This document shows, in pieces, positions 47,508 to 55,812 of a DNA stretch of 64,000 nucleotides (position 1 is its first letter; the number at the start of each line of letters is the position of its first letter). The position numbers and the translations under genes were made by a program. Source of the DNA: Oligoflexia bacterium (lineage in GTDB: Bacteria; Bdellovibrionota; UBA1018); assembly GCA_014376785.1 (NCBI GenBank), contig JACMQW010000016.1, forward strand, positions 62,001-126,000. Direction: 5' to 3'. The notes below the pieces were generated by a model, which did not search any database, was not told the DNA's origin, and saw nothing but the letters and a program-made list of their open reading frames with translations.

Positions 47508-49132
47508 ATCATCGCCTCTCGATTCGACTGACGTTCTTCCGCCATCTGAACGGTGGCTTGCGGCAGTAAAATTTCAAACCCCGCCCCGCCCAGTTCGGTT
47601 TGTTCTACGAAATGCACTTCTCCGCCGTTTTCTTCGGCGACCTTTTTCACAAAACTTAAACCGAGGCCCGTGCCCTGCGCCTTTGTCGTCGAAAACGGCG
47701 TGAAGAGTTTCTGCTTCACGGAGTCCGGCACTCCCGCCCCACTGTCTTCGACGCGGAGGTAGATCCGCCCACTTTCCAGAGTGCCGAGACGGAACGCAAT
47801 CTGGGTGCCGCCAGCTTGGAGCGCGTTTTGGAGTAAATTTCCAATCGCTTGTTCTAAGTTCGCTTGGTCGACCCTGACGTTCAGTCGGCCTTTTCCCGAA
47901 CGCATCCAGTCCACGCGCACGCCCCGCTCGCGCGTTGCTTTTTCGATGGCGGTGGCATAGATCGCGAGCACGTTTTCCAAAATCTGCGCGAGGTCGACTT
48001 CTGTTTTTTCGCCTGTTCCCATGCGTGAAAGACGAAGGTAATTTTCCGTGATTTTTTCCAACCGATCAACCGAAGAAAGAATGGCCTGGAGGGCAAGGCG
48101 AACGGGCGGTGCCATCGTCGATTCGAGCGCCAGTTCCGCTTCCAGACCGATCGCATGCAGTGGATTTCTCACCTCATGGGCGACTTGAGCAGACAGTCGT
48201 CCGACGGCCGCGAGGTGTTCGATCTCTTTGAGTTTTTCTTGGAGCTGCACTTTTTCTTTTAGGAGGAGATTCTGATCGGCGAGCACGCGTTTTTGGCCGT
48301 CCACGACTTTTTCCCATTCGAGAAGCTGGGTGGCCATGCGGTGAAATTCACGCGCGAGCGCACTCACTTCGTCGTTTCGGTTCATCGCCATCTCGGGCAG
48401 TGACTCTTTATCCCCCCGGCGGAGACCTCGCTCAGTAATCGATCGGACGAGTCTGGTTAACTCATCGAGGGGGCGAAGCGCCCGCTCGCCGAGCCAGAGC
48501 ATCAGGAGCGAGAGCGCGACGACCACTCCGAAAATGAGTTCCAGCCCCGTTCGAAGTTGGGCAACACTCGACTGCGTATCGCTGAACCTCTCCCGTAGCG
48601 AAGACTCGTGGACCTGAATTCCTCCCTGAAGTTTCTTCGTCCAGTCTTCCATGACCGAATTCCAAGCGGGAAACCTTCGCGATGCTTCGGTGTAATCCTT
48701 CAGCTCAAGCGCGCGAAAAATTCCATCGCCTTCGAATTTGATGCGTTCGAAATCTGATGAGAGGTCACGCGCCCACGCGTCCCAGTCCATGCGAGTTCGA
48801 GCGGAAGCACCATCTGGAGATGAGTCGGCCGACATTTCGGGCGGCAGCTCGGCCACGAGCTTTGCCATGCGGTCGAGCTCCCCATCGACCACTTCGCTGA
48901 TCCAAGTGGGTATGGCGCGCGGAATCCAGTGCGGGTCGTTCCAGTGCACACTCCCGATCCCCCGCGTGGATTCGCGGCGAAACACATCGGCATCGATCTG
49001 CATCTGCGCAAAGAGTTTATTCAAAGGCAAAGAAATGCGGTTAATCGAATCGAGCGTGCGGTTGGTTTTAGAAATTTGCAGCAGGGAGAGCGCCGACGCC
49101 AGGAGCGAGAGCACGACCAGGCCACCGACCAC
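47504..49132 (-). CDS. Sensor histidine kinase
   Basis: 542 residues from the GTG at 49132. N-terminal transmembrane helix (VGGLVVLSLLASALSLL), a periplasmic sensor of about 190 residues, a second helix (LELIFGVVVALSLLMLWLG), HAMP (LRPLDELTRLV), then HisKA (VAHEVRNPLHAIGLEAELAL, phospho-His in HEVRNP) and a HATPase with NLLQNAL, DSGAG and GTGLGLSFV. It should phosphorylate the adjoining regulator. A longer reading from a CTG at 49222 has a near-perfect AGGAGGG site and adds 30 residues of basic N-terminus. Confidence 0.93.
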   Translation of the reverse strand: MVGGLVVLSLLASALSLLQISKTNRTLDSINRISLPLNKLFAQMQIDADVFRRESTRGIGSVHWNDPHWIPRAIPTWISEVVDGELDRMAKLVAELPPEMSADSSPDGASARTRMDWDAWARDLSSDFERIKFEGDGIFRALELKDYTEASRRFPAWNSVMEDWTKKLQGGIQVHESSLRERFSDTQSSVAQLRTGLELIFGVVVALSLLMLWLGERALRPLDELTRLVRSITERGLRRGDKESLPEMAMNRNDEVSALAREFHRMATQLLEWEKVVDGQKRVLADQNLLLKEKVQLQEKLKEIEHLAAVGRLSAQVAHEVRNPLHAIGLEAELALESTMAPPVRLALQAILSSVDRLEKITENYLRLSRMGTGEKTEVDLAQILENVLAIYATAIEKATRERGVRVDWMRSGKGRLNVRVDQANLEQAIGNLLQNALQAGGTQIAFRLGTLESGRIYLRVEDSGAGVPDSVKQKLFTPFSTTKAQGTGLGLSFVKKVAEENGGEVHFVEQTELGGAGFEILLPQATVQMAEERQSNREAMI

Positions 49133-49236
49133 GCCGAAAACTCTCGAGCGAAGGCGTGATCCTTCGACGATTTCCGATTTGCCGACTGCTTCGATCGATT
49201 CCTTCGATTTTTTTGACTTCAGATTCCCTCCTGGAA

Positions 49237-50838
49237 TTAAGTCTGGGCGGTTGCGGTCTCCGGATCCTTTGGCATTTCAAGCCTGGGGTAGATCGGGCTC
49301 GGCTCGCCCGGTGCGATGCCAACTTGTCCCCACTCTACTTTCCCAATCTCCGTCTCCGGAACGTTCAACTGACGAAATACTTCCAGCATCCCATTCGGTA
49401 AAAGAGGTCTAAATCCGGCAGCCGTATGACGAATGCCTTCCATCAAAGTGTAAAGGACTTCTCTGAGTTCGGCTAGTGACTCTGGCGTGGCCGTTTTCGC
49501 AAGCGCCCAAGGCTTCATGCGGTCGATGTAAAGGTTTAAAATCCGGGATCTCGCTGCACAAGCTTGAGCGTAGGCCTTCGGATCGAGCGAATCGAGTGCC
49601 GTCAAAAGTTCGCCGGGCAGTTTGGCAAAACTTTCCCTAATTTCCGTCGAGTGAGTCGTTCCATTCGGAGTGGACGATTTAAAGTCCAGACTCTCGCCCG
49701 GGAAGTATTTCCGGGTCATGTTGATCGTGCGGTTCACCAGATTTCCCCAGTCATTCGCAAGATCCGCATTCACTTTCAGGATCAGAAGTTCGTAAGCGAA
49801 ATTTCCATCACCACTGAATTCATTTTCGGCCAACAGGTAGTACCGGAGCTGGTCGCTGTTTGCGATCGCGAGCACATCGTCCGGAGAAACGACGTTCCCC
49901 GAAGATTTTGACATGCGGTCGCCTTTTAGATTCATCCAACCGTGGGCGAAAACTTTTTTCGGAAGGGGAAGATCCAGCGCCATGAGCATCGCCGGCCAAT
50001 ACACGGCGTGGAAGCGCGTGATGTCTTTGCCGATCACATGGACCGAGGCTGGCCAGATTTTTCGAAACGCTTCTCCCCCGTCTTCCTTCGAGACATCGTA
50101 ATTAGCGGCGGTGATGTAATTTAAAAGCGCGTCGAACCAAACGTAAACCACGTGTTTTTCATCGAAGGGCAGCGGAATTCCCCACGACTGGCCAGCGCGC
50201 GAAATCGAAAAATCTCTTAAGCCTTCGCGAACGAACGTGAGCACTTCGGCACGCCGATTCGCCGGTTGAAGAAAATCGGGATTTTCTGCGAAAAGCTTCT
50301 CGATGTCTTTTTGGTATTTCGAAAGCCTGAAAAAATAATTCTCTTCGGCGATCCACTTCGGCGCGGTCCCGTGGTGAGGACATTTTCCTTCGACGAGGTC
50401 TTTATCGAGGTAGAAAGCTTCACAACCGTCACAGTAATAACCTTCGTAGCGATTTTTATAAATGTCGCCGCGCTCGAAAGCTTTGCCGACTAAGCGGCTT
50501 ACGACCCTTTTATGATCCGCATCGGACGTCCGAATGAAACGGTCATAAGCCACGTCGATTTTTCCGAGCGACGTACGGATGTCCTCAGCCATTTGGTCAC
50601 AATATTCCTGCGCGCCGAGCCCTTTCGCTTCGCCCGCTTTCGCGACTTTCGAGGAATGTTCATCCATCCCAGTGACGAACCGAGTCGGAAAACCCAGGGC
50701 TCGGTATCCCCGCGCCAGCCAGTCCGTCGCGATGCATTCCCAGGCCCAGCCGATGTGAATGCGGCTGTTTGGATAAACGATGGCGGTGGTGACGTATTTA
50801 GGGGTGTCGGCGGCTAACTGCTTGGTATTATTGGACAT
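49237..50838 (-). CDS. metG: Methionyl-tRNA synthetase
   Basis: Charges tRNA-Met for initiation and elongation. 533 residues. HIGH motif as HIGW (NSRIHIGWAWECI), KMSKS as RMSKSSGN, and a zinc site CDGCEAF...CPHH. The catalytic domain and anticodon-binding domain (ANDWGNLVNRTINM, MKPWALAK) are present. The C-terminal tRNA-binding (TRBD) domain of long MetRS forms is absent, as in the shorter type. It is upstream of the sensor kinase. Confidence 0.97.
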   Translation of the reverse strand: MSNNTKQLAADTPKYVTTAIVYPNSRIHIGWAWECIATDWLARGYRALGFPTRFVTGMDEHSSKVAKAGEAKGLGAQEYCDQMAEDIRTSLGKIDVAYDRFIRTSDADHKRVVSRLVGKAFERGDIYKNRYEGYYCDGCEAFYLDKDLVEGKCPHHGTAPKWIAEENYFFRLSKYQKDIEKLFAENPDFLQPANRRAEVLTFVREGLRDFSISRAGQSWGIPLPFDEKHVVYVWFDALLNYITAANYDVSKEDGGEAFRKIWPASVHVIGKDITRFHAVYWPAMLMALDLPLPKKVFAHGWMNLKGDRMSKSSGNVVSPDDVLAIANSDQLRYYLLAENEFSGDGNFAYELLILKVNADLANDWGNLVNRTINMTRKYFPGESLDFKSSTPNGTTHSTEIRESFAKLPGELLTALDSLDPKAYAQACAARSRILNLYIDRMKPWALAKTATPESLAELREVLYTLMEGIRHTAAGFRPLLPNGMLEVFRQLNVPETEIGKVEWGQVGIAPGEPSPIYPRLEMPKDPETATAQT

Positions 50839-50918
50839 GAGCTTTCCGTAGGGGCGATGTTTAGTCCCTTAGGTATTCCTGCCGGGACACCGATAAGAGA
50901 AACGTCCGGGAGAGATAA

Positions 50919-52445
50919 ATGCAAGGTTCAAAACCCTTTACCATCGGTTTCGTCACAGATCCGTGTCTCTCTCGCGAGAAGACGCAGATCGCGCTGCGCG
51001 CGCTTAACTCTCTCCGAAACTTCGCGGAGATTCGTTACTATCCGGGAACGCTGACCGAAGAGGAATTGGTCGACCGCGTGAAACGCGAGACGCTCGACCT
51101 CCTGATGCTCCCCTGGCACCAGTACCTCCATTGCCAAAAACTGGAAGCGCATTTCGGACTCACGCGGACCCATGGCCCGACCATGGTCGGTTATTTCGCA
51201 GAAGATGTTTCGCCGGTCGAAATTCAGGAAGAAGACCACCACTTTCGCGCGATTTTGATCGACTTAAACCGCCTAGCCACGACCGAAGCTTCGACGATTC
51301 TTCGGTCTCTCCTGCGCGATTCGACACGCTGGGGAGTGCGCTCACTACTCGGGCCTTCAGCCGCACTTCATTTTGAATCTTGGAGCGCACAAGTCGGCAT
51401 GGGCTTTCGCATGGACACCGTTTTAGGCTTGAATGAAATTGCAAACTCTCATTGGAATAAACGCGCGAACTCACTGCGTGTGCTCGTGTCCGCATTTTGG
51501 AGCCTAATTTTCGATAATGGTCCTGGAAAAGCCGACCGCTCCCGAAGTAATGCCGACCGCGCGACTCGCGCTTATTTCGAAGTGGGAGTGGACGCGCATT
51601 GCCTCGGTCTTCGCCTCTGTTACACGGAGCCGGGATGGAAAGTGAAGGACGTCCTGCACCAATTCTGGCCAGGGGCTCTCACTCCTTCGACCGCCGGCCA
51701 AATCCTTCTGCAGTATTCCGATTTGGTCCGGATTCACGTTGATCCGGATTCGAGTGAGATCGAAGTGGTTTGTGCCCTTTTTCCGAGCGGCCCGGCGGAA
51801 CGCGCGACCGACCTGCTTCGCACGCTCTGGATAGAACCGCTCTCAAACATGACTCGGCTCGAGCGTTTTTCGGAGTCGCCGGAAACTCAAGAACACTACC
51901 ACCGACCTCTGGTTACCCACCATGCGCTGATCGGGAATGCGGCGGAGAAGATCGACGAACTGAAAAAACAAGTCGACGAAAAAGACAAAGAAATTGAAGA
52001 GCTGAAATCTCGCGGCGTGCAGAAAGAAAACGTTTTCATCTACCCATCCGGACTGGATGGCGAGCAATTGATCGATCTCGTAAATCGAAGATTAGCCGAA
52101 ATTAAGGCGAAGATGAAGAGTTTGACGGCGCAGTACCAGGCACTTCACCAAGACCGAGACGACGAACTGAAAGAAGCCGCGAGGCTGATGAAGGAACTTC
52201 GCGAGCTGAGTTCTCAGCAAAAAAACTGGATCGCGCGTTTGTCAGATATCGTCCAAAACTTTCATGAAAAAGCTGCGGCCGCGGCTGGGGAAAGGGCAGC
52301 GGCCACCGCGACGCTCACTTCCACGAATCAGGCGACTGCGAAGCCCGAACTCTCGGAAGAAGAAACCGCACTCGCCGCTTCAGGGACGCAAACCCGAGAA
52401 AAATTCGGCTCTACCCGAAACGGATCAAAAAAGCGCGCGGCCTGA
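50919..52445 (+). CDS. Uncharacterised protein with coiled coils
   Basis: 508 residues, no signal or membrane segment. The first ~330 residues are alpha/beta (MQGSKPFTIGFVTDPCLSREKTQIALRAL, in parts; ends near DPDSSEIEVVCALFP). The last 170 form coiled coils (KIDELKKQVDEKDKEIEEL and RDDELKEAARLMKELREL), followed by an Ala/Thr-rich tail. The N-terminal fold resembles a periplasmic-binding-like alpha/beta domain only loosely. It begins near a GGGAGAG site, divergent from metG, and is 57 bp from the TonB-like gene. Confidence 0.68.
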   Translation: MQGSKPFTIGFVTDPCLSREKTQIALRALNSLRNFAEIRYYPGTLTEEELVDRVKRETLDLLMLPWHQYLHCQKLEAHFGLTRTHGPTMVGYFAEDVSPVEIQEEDHHFRAILIDLNRLATTEASTILRSLLRDSTRWGVRSLLGPSAALHFESWSAQVGMGFRMDTVLGLNEIANSHWNKRANSLRVLVSAFWSLIFDNGPGKADRSRSNADRATRAYFEVGVDAHCLGLRLCYTEPGWKVKDVLHQFWPGALTPSTAGQILLQYSDLVRIHVDPDSSEIEVVCALFPSGPAERATDLLRTLWIEPLSNMTRLERFSESPETQEHYHRPLVTHHALIGNAAEKIDELKKQVDEKDKEIEELKSRGVQKENVFIYPSGLDGEQLIDLVNRRLAEIKAKMKSLTAQYQALHQDRDDELKEAARLMKELRELSSQQKNWIARLSDIVQNFHEKAAAAAGERAAATATLTSTNQATAKPELSEEETALAASGTQTREKFGSTRNGSKKRAA

Positions 52446-52502
52446 TGCGTCGAGCACAGCCGGAGGTTGATTCTAGGGCGCATCCCCTAGAGACTGGGCC
52501 CG

Positions 52503-53522
52503 ATGGCGCTTGCCCAAGAGACTCGGCCCGAGTCCATAAAACCTTCGCTCGATCTCTACGTCTCCGAGACTGCGCCGTCTCCGAGTGAGAAACGCGCATG
52601 GCTCAAGTGGCTTCTCCTTGCGCTCGTTGCGGCCTTACTGCACGTCGTAGCTTTCTGGCTTGTTCCGAGATTTTTTCCTCCGGTAAAATCTGCGCCGGTC
52701 GAAGTCACGCAGATCGATGCGAAAAAACTCGCGGCGATCAAAAACCGTTGGAAGGAGCGCGGATTTCTACTCGCAAAAGATGCGAATCGTCCGAAGGATA
52801 AAACGCCCGAACCGAAAAACGCACGGTATGAGAGTGATCGAAACCGGAGTGTGGAGCGCGAAACTCGGGCTAAAAATACGAACGTAGTCCCCGTGCCTCA
52901 GGGCGATCCGAACGCGAGTGACAAAGAAACGAAAGCGGCTCAAAAGAAATCCGCCCAGTCGGCAGCGCGAAAGCAAACCGCGCGACCAGCCCAAAAAATT
53001 CCCCTCTCGAATCTCTCTAATTTTCAGTCCCTTCCTGTCGCGGCGAAAAATGAAGAGGAACATGAAGCGCAGGCCAGAGCGCGGCGAGGAGCCGCAAATG
53101 CGATGGACCAAGAAACGGGAGACCGAAATCTTCCGGTCGGCGCCGAAAACATGCTGAACACGGCGGAGAGTGTTTACTACACATTTTACTCACGCATTTA
53201 CGAACAAATCGGGCCGATCTGGCAATCAGGCGTTCGATCGGTGCTCTTGCGAAAGCGACCGCGGCCCGGGGATTACCTCACCAGCGCAGACATTATTTTC
53301 GATGCGGACGGAAATTTTATCGAGGCGCGGATCACCACCGGATCGGGAGATTCGGACATCGACCGAGTCGTGCCCACTTCATGGGCGAAAATTCCGCGCT
53401 TTCCGAATCCACCGCGAGGGCTTGTGCAGTCGGATGGAAAGATTCACATGGGTTGGACGTTTAACGTTCGCATGAGCCAAGATGCCGGGTGGCAGGCGGC
53501 TCCGCCGGTGCGGGAGTACTAG
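52503..53522 (+). CDS. TonB-family periplasmic energy-transducer-like protein
   Basis: 339 residues: short cytoplasmic N-terminus, one transmembrane helix (about 34-53, WLLLALVAALLHVVAFWLV), a charged Pro/Lys/Glu/Ala-rich periplasmic linker (about 60-215), and a C-terminal TonB-like domain (about 222-339, VYYTFYSRIYEQIGPIWQ... with GNFIEARITTGSG and ITTGSGDSDID). TonB links the proton-motive ExbB/D complex to outer-membrane receptors, but no exbB/exbD is in view. It probably shares an operon with the coiled-coil gene upstream. Confidence 0.82.
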   Translation: MALAQETRPESIKPSLDLYVSETAPSPSEKRAWLKWLLLALVAALLHVVAFWLVPRFFPPVKSAPVEVTQIDAKKLAAIKNRWKERGFLLAKDANRPKDKTPEPKNARYESDRNRSVERETRAKNTNVVPVPQGDPNASDKETKAAQKKSAQSAARKQTARPAQKIPLSNLSNFQSLPVAAKNEEEHEAQARARRGAANAMDQETGDRNLPVGAENMLNTAESVYYTFYSRIYEQIGPIWQSGVRSVLLRKRPRPGDYLTSADIIFDADGNFIEARITTGSGDSDIDRVVPTSWAKIPRFPNPPRGLVQSDGKIHMGWTFNVRMSQDAGWQAAPPVREY

Positions 53523-53761
53523 GCGCGCTCATTATAGGAAAAGCCTTCCGCTTAAAAGCCCTTCGTTCTTGCCGCCTATACCGACGAGCAACTCGGTGAT
53601 GAATTCGAACCTCGCGAACTTCGGCGCTAGTTTTGGGGCCGTAAATCTTACTGTAAAATCCTAACAGAATTCAAAGAGTGCGAATGCCTGCGAGTTCGGC
53701 GATTTAAATATCAGTGGCGCTCGATAACCCCGGGTACTCATTCAATCCGTACCGCCACTTT

Positions 53762-54565
53762 CTAACTGACTCGGCTTTTTGCGAACGCCAGAGCGAAGAG
53801 AAGAAGTCCGAGAAGTCCCAACCAAATCAGATTCTCGCGCTTACGGATAAAAAGTCCGACCGCTTCGAAAAAACGAAGATCACTCGGCAACTGACCGGCC
53901 TCGATTTGGCCCCGTCTGAGCGCGCGTTTTAATGTGGCTCCGAGTTCTTCGGTGTTCGCAGTCACAACGGAAAGCGGAACCCACTTCTCCACGGCATAGT
54001 AAAACTCTCGCGTCGAATTCAAAGCCCGTTGACAGTCCGGACAAACCGCCGTGTGGTTTTGTAAAAACGAGAGTTCGGGAGTGCCCATCTCGTCATCGAT
54101 AAATTTTTGCATCCAGGGTTTTGCCGGATCATATTCGGGACAACTTTGTTTTAGCTTTGAGGAGCCGCTCGGGTGCGGAGCGGTCATTCTGACGTCAGGC
54201 GAAGAGGCGATTTGAACGCGAGCTTGCCAAGCGATGGCCTGCACGTCTTCGGACGTGATCGAGAGGAGACGAGCCACCCTTCGGTAAGAAGCGCGGCCGG
54301 AGTGGAGCAAGAAAAGCACAAATCGCTCTTTGGCAGACAATCGGAAAAAGGGGCTCGATATTCCACTCACGCTGGAGCGTAAACCATCACGCTCCGCTTG
54401 GTGAAGCATGAGCCCAAGTGCGCGCTCCAGAAACTCATCTCCCGGTCCACCGGCCAGCGTCGACATGGCGGCAACCGTTTCAAGCGAGCGCGCCTGTGCT
54501 TGGGCTGGATTCGCGTAGAGGGCTTGACCGAGGGTTGAAATCAGTTGGAGGTCTTCGGTTTTCAT
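53762..54565 (-). CDS. Fusion of sigma-region-4-like HTH with zinc anti-sigma domain and TM anchor
   Basis: 267 residues. Residues ~75-118 (LSAKERFVLFLLHSGRASYRRVARLLSITSEDVQAIAWQARVQI, in parts) form a sigma-70 region 4-like helix-turn-helix. Residues 142-178 carry a ZAS/zf-HC2 motif (C142, then H171-x3-C175-x2-C178). Residues ~247-262 are a transmembrane helix (IWLGLLGLLLFALAFA). In ECF systems these modules normally sit in separate proteins (sigma and anti-sigma). Region 2 of a sigma factor is absent, so it cannot itself initiate transcription in the usual way. Confidence 0.8.
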   Translation of the reverse strand: MKTEDLQLISTLGQALYANPAQAQARSLETVAAMSTLAGGPGDEFLERALGLMLHQAERDGLRSSVSGISSPFFRLSAKERFVLFLLHSGRASYRRVARLLSITSEDVQAIAWQARVQIASSPDVRMTAPHPSGSSKLKQSCPEYDPAKPWMQKFIDDEMGTPELSFLQNHTAVCPDCQRALNSTREFYYAVEKWVPLSVVTANTEELGATLKRALRRGQIEAGQLPSDLRFFEAVGLFIRKRENLIWLGLLGLLLFALAFAKSRVS

Positions 54566-54663
54566 CTCTTCCAGTGTAACGCGGCTTTCAGTCGTTAATC
54601 AACTCACTGCAAGATTGACAGAAGCAGCATGCCTTCCCTAGCCTAAGGGGTGGGCTTAGCCCT

Positions 54664-54682
54664 CGTGAAAAGGATTTTCACG
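54664..54682. repeat. CGTGAAAA-GGA-TTTTCACG inverted repeat
   Basis: Perfect 8-bp arms (54664-54671 and 54675-54682) 22 bp upstream of the trypsin-like protease start. A possible operator or leader hairpin. A TTGACA at 54615-54620 could be the -35 box, but no good -10 follows. Confidence 0.4.
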
Positions 54683-54704
54683 CAATTCCACCGGGGAGCG
54701 CAGG

Positions 54705-55616
54705 ATGCGTAATCGGCTGTTCGTTTCGATTTTAATGGTGTGTGGTTATGCCTTGGCGGCAATTTCTGCCCACGCGATCGACCACGGCGAGCGCATTCTG
54801 CCCGGGGCAATGCCATCGGTTTTTGGTTTTCGAATGGAATCACGGTTTCTGTCCGAGGGTGGAGCGGAATCGTTTTGCAGTGGATTTGCGGTGAGCCCGC
54901 GACTCATCCTCACCGCCGCCCACTGTTTAACGGGCCGAAAATTTTTGGACCGAGTGGGGAATGGAATTCGAATCGGCAGCCGAGAAAACGGCGCGCAGAC
55001 TTATCTCGTTAAACGATTTGCCCCTCATCCCGAGTATCGGAGCGTGACGGGGAATCGAAGCTTAGGAGACCCCGAAGTTCGCAAAGCGATGCGAACGGAC
55101 GTGGGGTATCTGAAAGTCGATCGGGATATTGAGCCGGGGGCGATTCTACCGATTTACCTTTCCGATGGGATCGCTCCTCCCCGGGCACTCATCACGATGC
55201 CGGTGGCGACGGTTGGCTACGGAATCGATTCGTTTACGGAGCTGCGGGCTGCTCAGGGAGGGCACAGCACGGACTCGCCGATTGATCTTTCGCGCGTTCA
55301 TTTTGGGGAGAAGAAAACCGGAATGAGGTCGGTTGATGCGATTTCTCCGGAAGCCGTTTCTCTTTCACAGGGTGAAAAATACGGGGCTCTGCCGGGTGAT
55401 AGCGGAGGTCCGATGATAGTGATCATTTCCGGAGTGCCGACGGCAGTCGCGCTGAACCACCTCTACACGCTTCGAACAGAGGGAAGCGGTCGCCGAAGAA
55501 AAGAATCGTATGGCGAAACGATTGGAACGCTGATGACTGCCCAGAACCTCTGTTGGGTAGTCCGTGACTCGGGCGAGCGAATCCCGGGCGTGAAGTGCGA
55601 TACGACTCTGAAATAA
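54705..55616 (+). CDS. Secreted trypsin-like serine protease (S1)
   Basis: 303 residues. Signal peptide (cleavage near AHA-I). Triad: His in LTAAHCLT, Asp in RTDVGYLKVD, Ser in LPGDSGGPMI. Cysteines in FCSGFAVSPR.. and AAHC pair as in trypsin. It is exported to the periplasm or outside and should cleave peptides. No propeptide other than a short start of the mature chain (IDHGERILPG) is clear, and that opening may be cleaved at activation. The ATG at 54705 has GCGCAGG upstream. Confidence 0.9.
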   Translation: MRNRLFVSILMVCGYALAAISAHAIDHGERILPGAMPSVFGFRMESRFLSEGGAESFCSGFAVSPRLILTAAHCLTGRKFLDRVGNGIRIGSRENGAQTYLVKRFAPHPEYRSVTGNRSLGDPEVRKAMRTDVGYLKVDRDIEPGAILPIYLSDGIAPPRALITMPVATVGYGIDSFTELRAAQGGHSTDSPIDLSRVHFGEKKTGMRSVDAISPEAVSLSQGEKYGALPGDSGGPMIVIISGVPTAVALNHLYTLRTEGSGRRRKESYGETIGTLMTAQNLCWVVRDSGERIPGVKCDTTLK

Positions 55617-55680
55617 GACCTTTTGGGTGGATCGACGTAGGCGGTTCAAATCACGACGCACCGAACCCTTAACGTTCGGA

Positions 55681-55725
55681 GTGAGTGCAGTGAGTGCAGT
55701 GAGTGCAGTGAGTGCAGTGAGTGCA
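55681..55725 (+). repeat. Tandem repeat of 9 bp, five perfect copies
   Basis: GTGAGTGCA repeated five times without mismatch (45 bp) in the intergenic region between the protease and the HNH gene. A minisatellite, and its copy number could vary between strains. Confidence 0.95.
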
Positions 55726-55812
55726 TGTTTGGATTAGTTTCAGAAATTCAATTCAAGTCCGAATTATGGACTACATTTTAGTCATTTAATAATAGGTTTG
55801 AATGATTTTTTC

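Noticed and set aside
53523-53761. Remnant gene or tRNA-like sequence
   Set aside because: A GGTTCGAATTC segment resembles a tRNA T-loop but has no complementary stem, and no frame is sustained. I see no supported feature.
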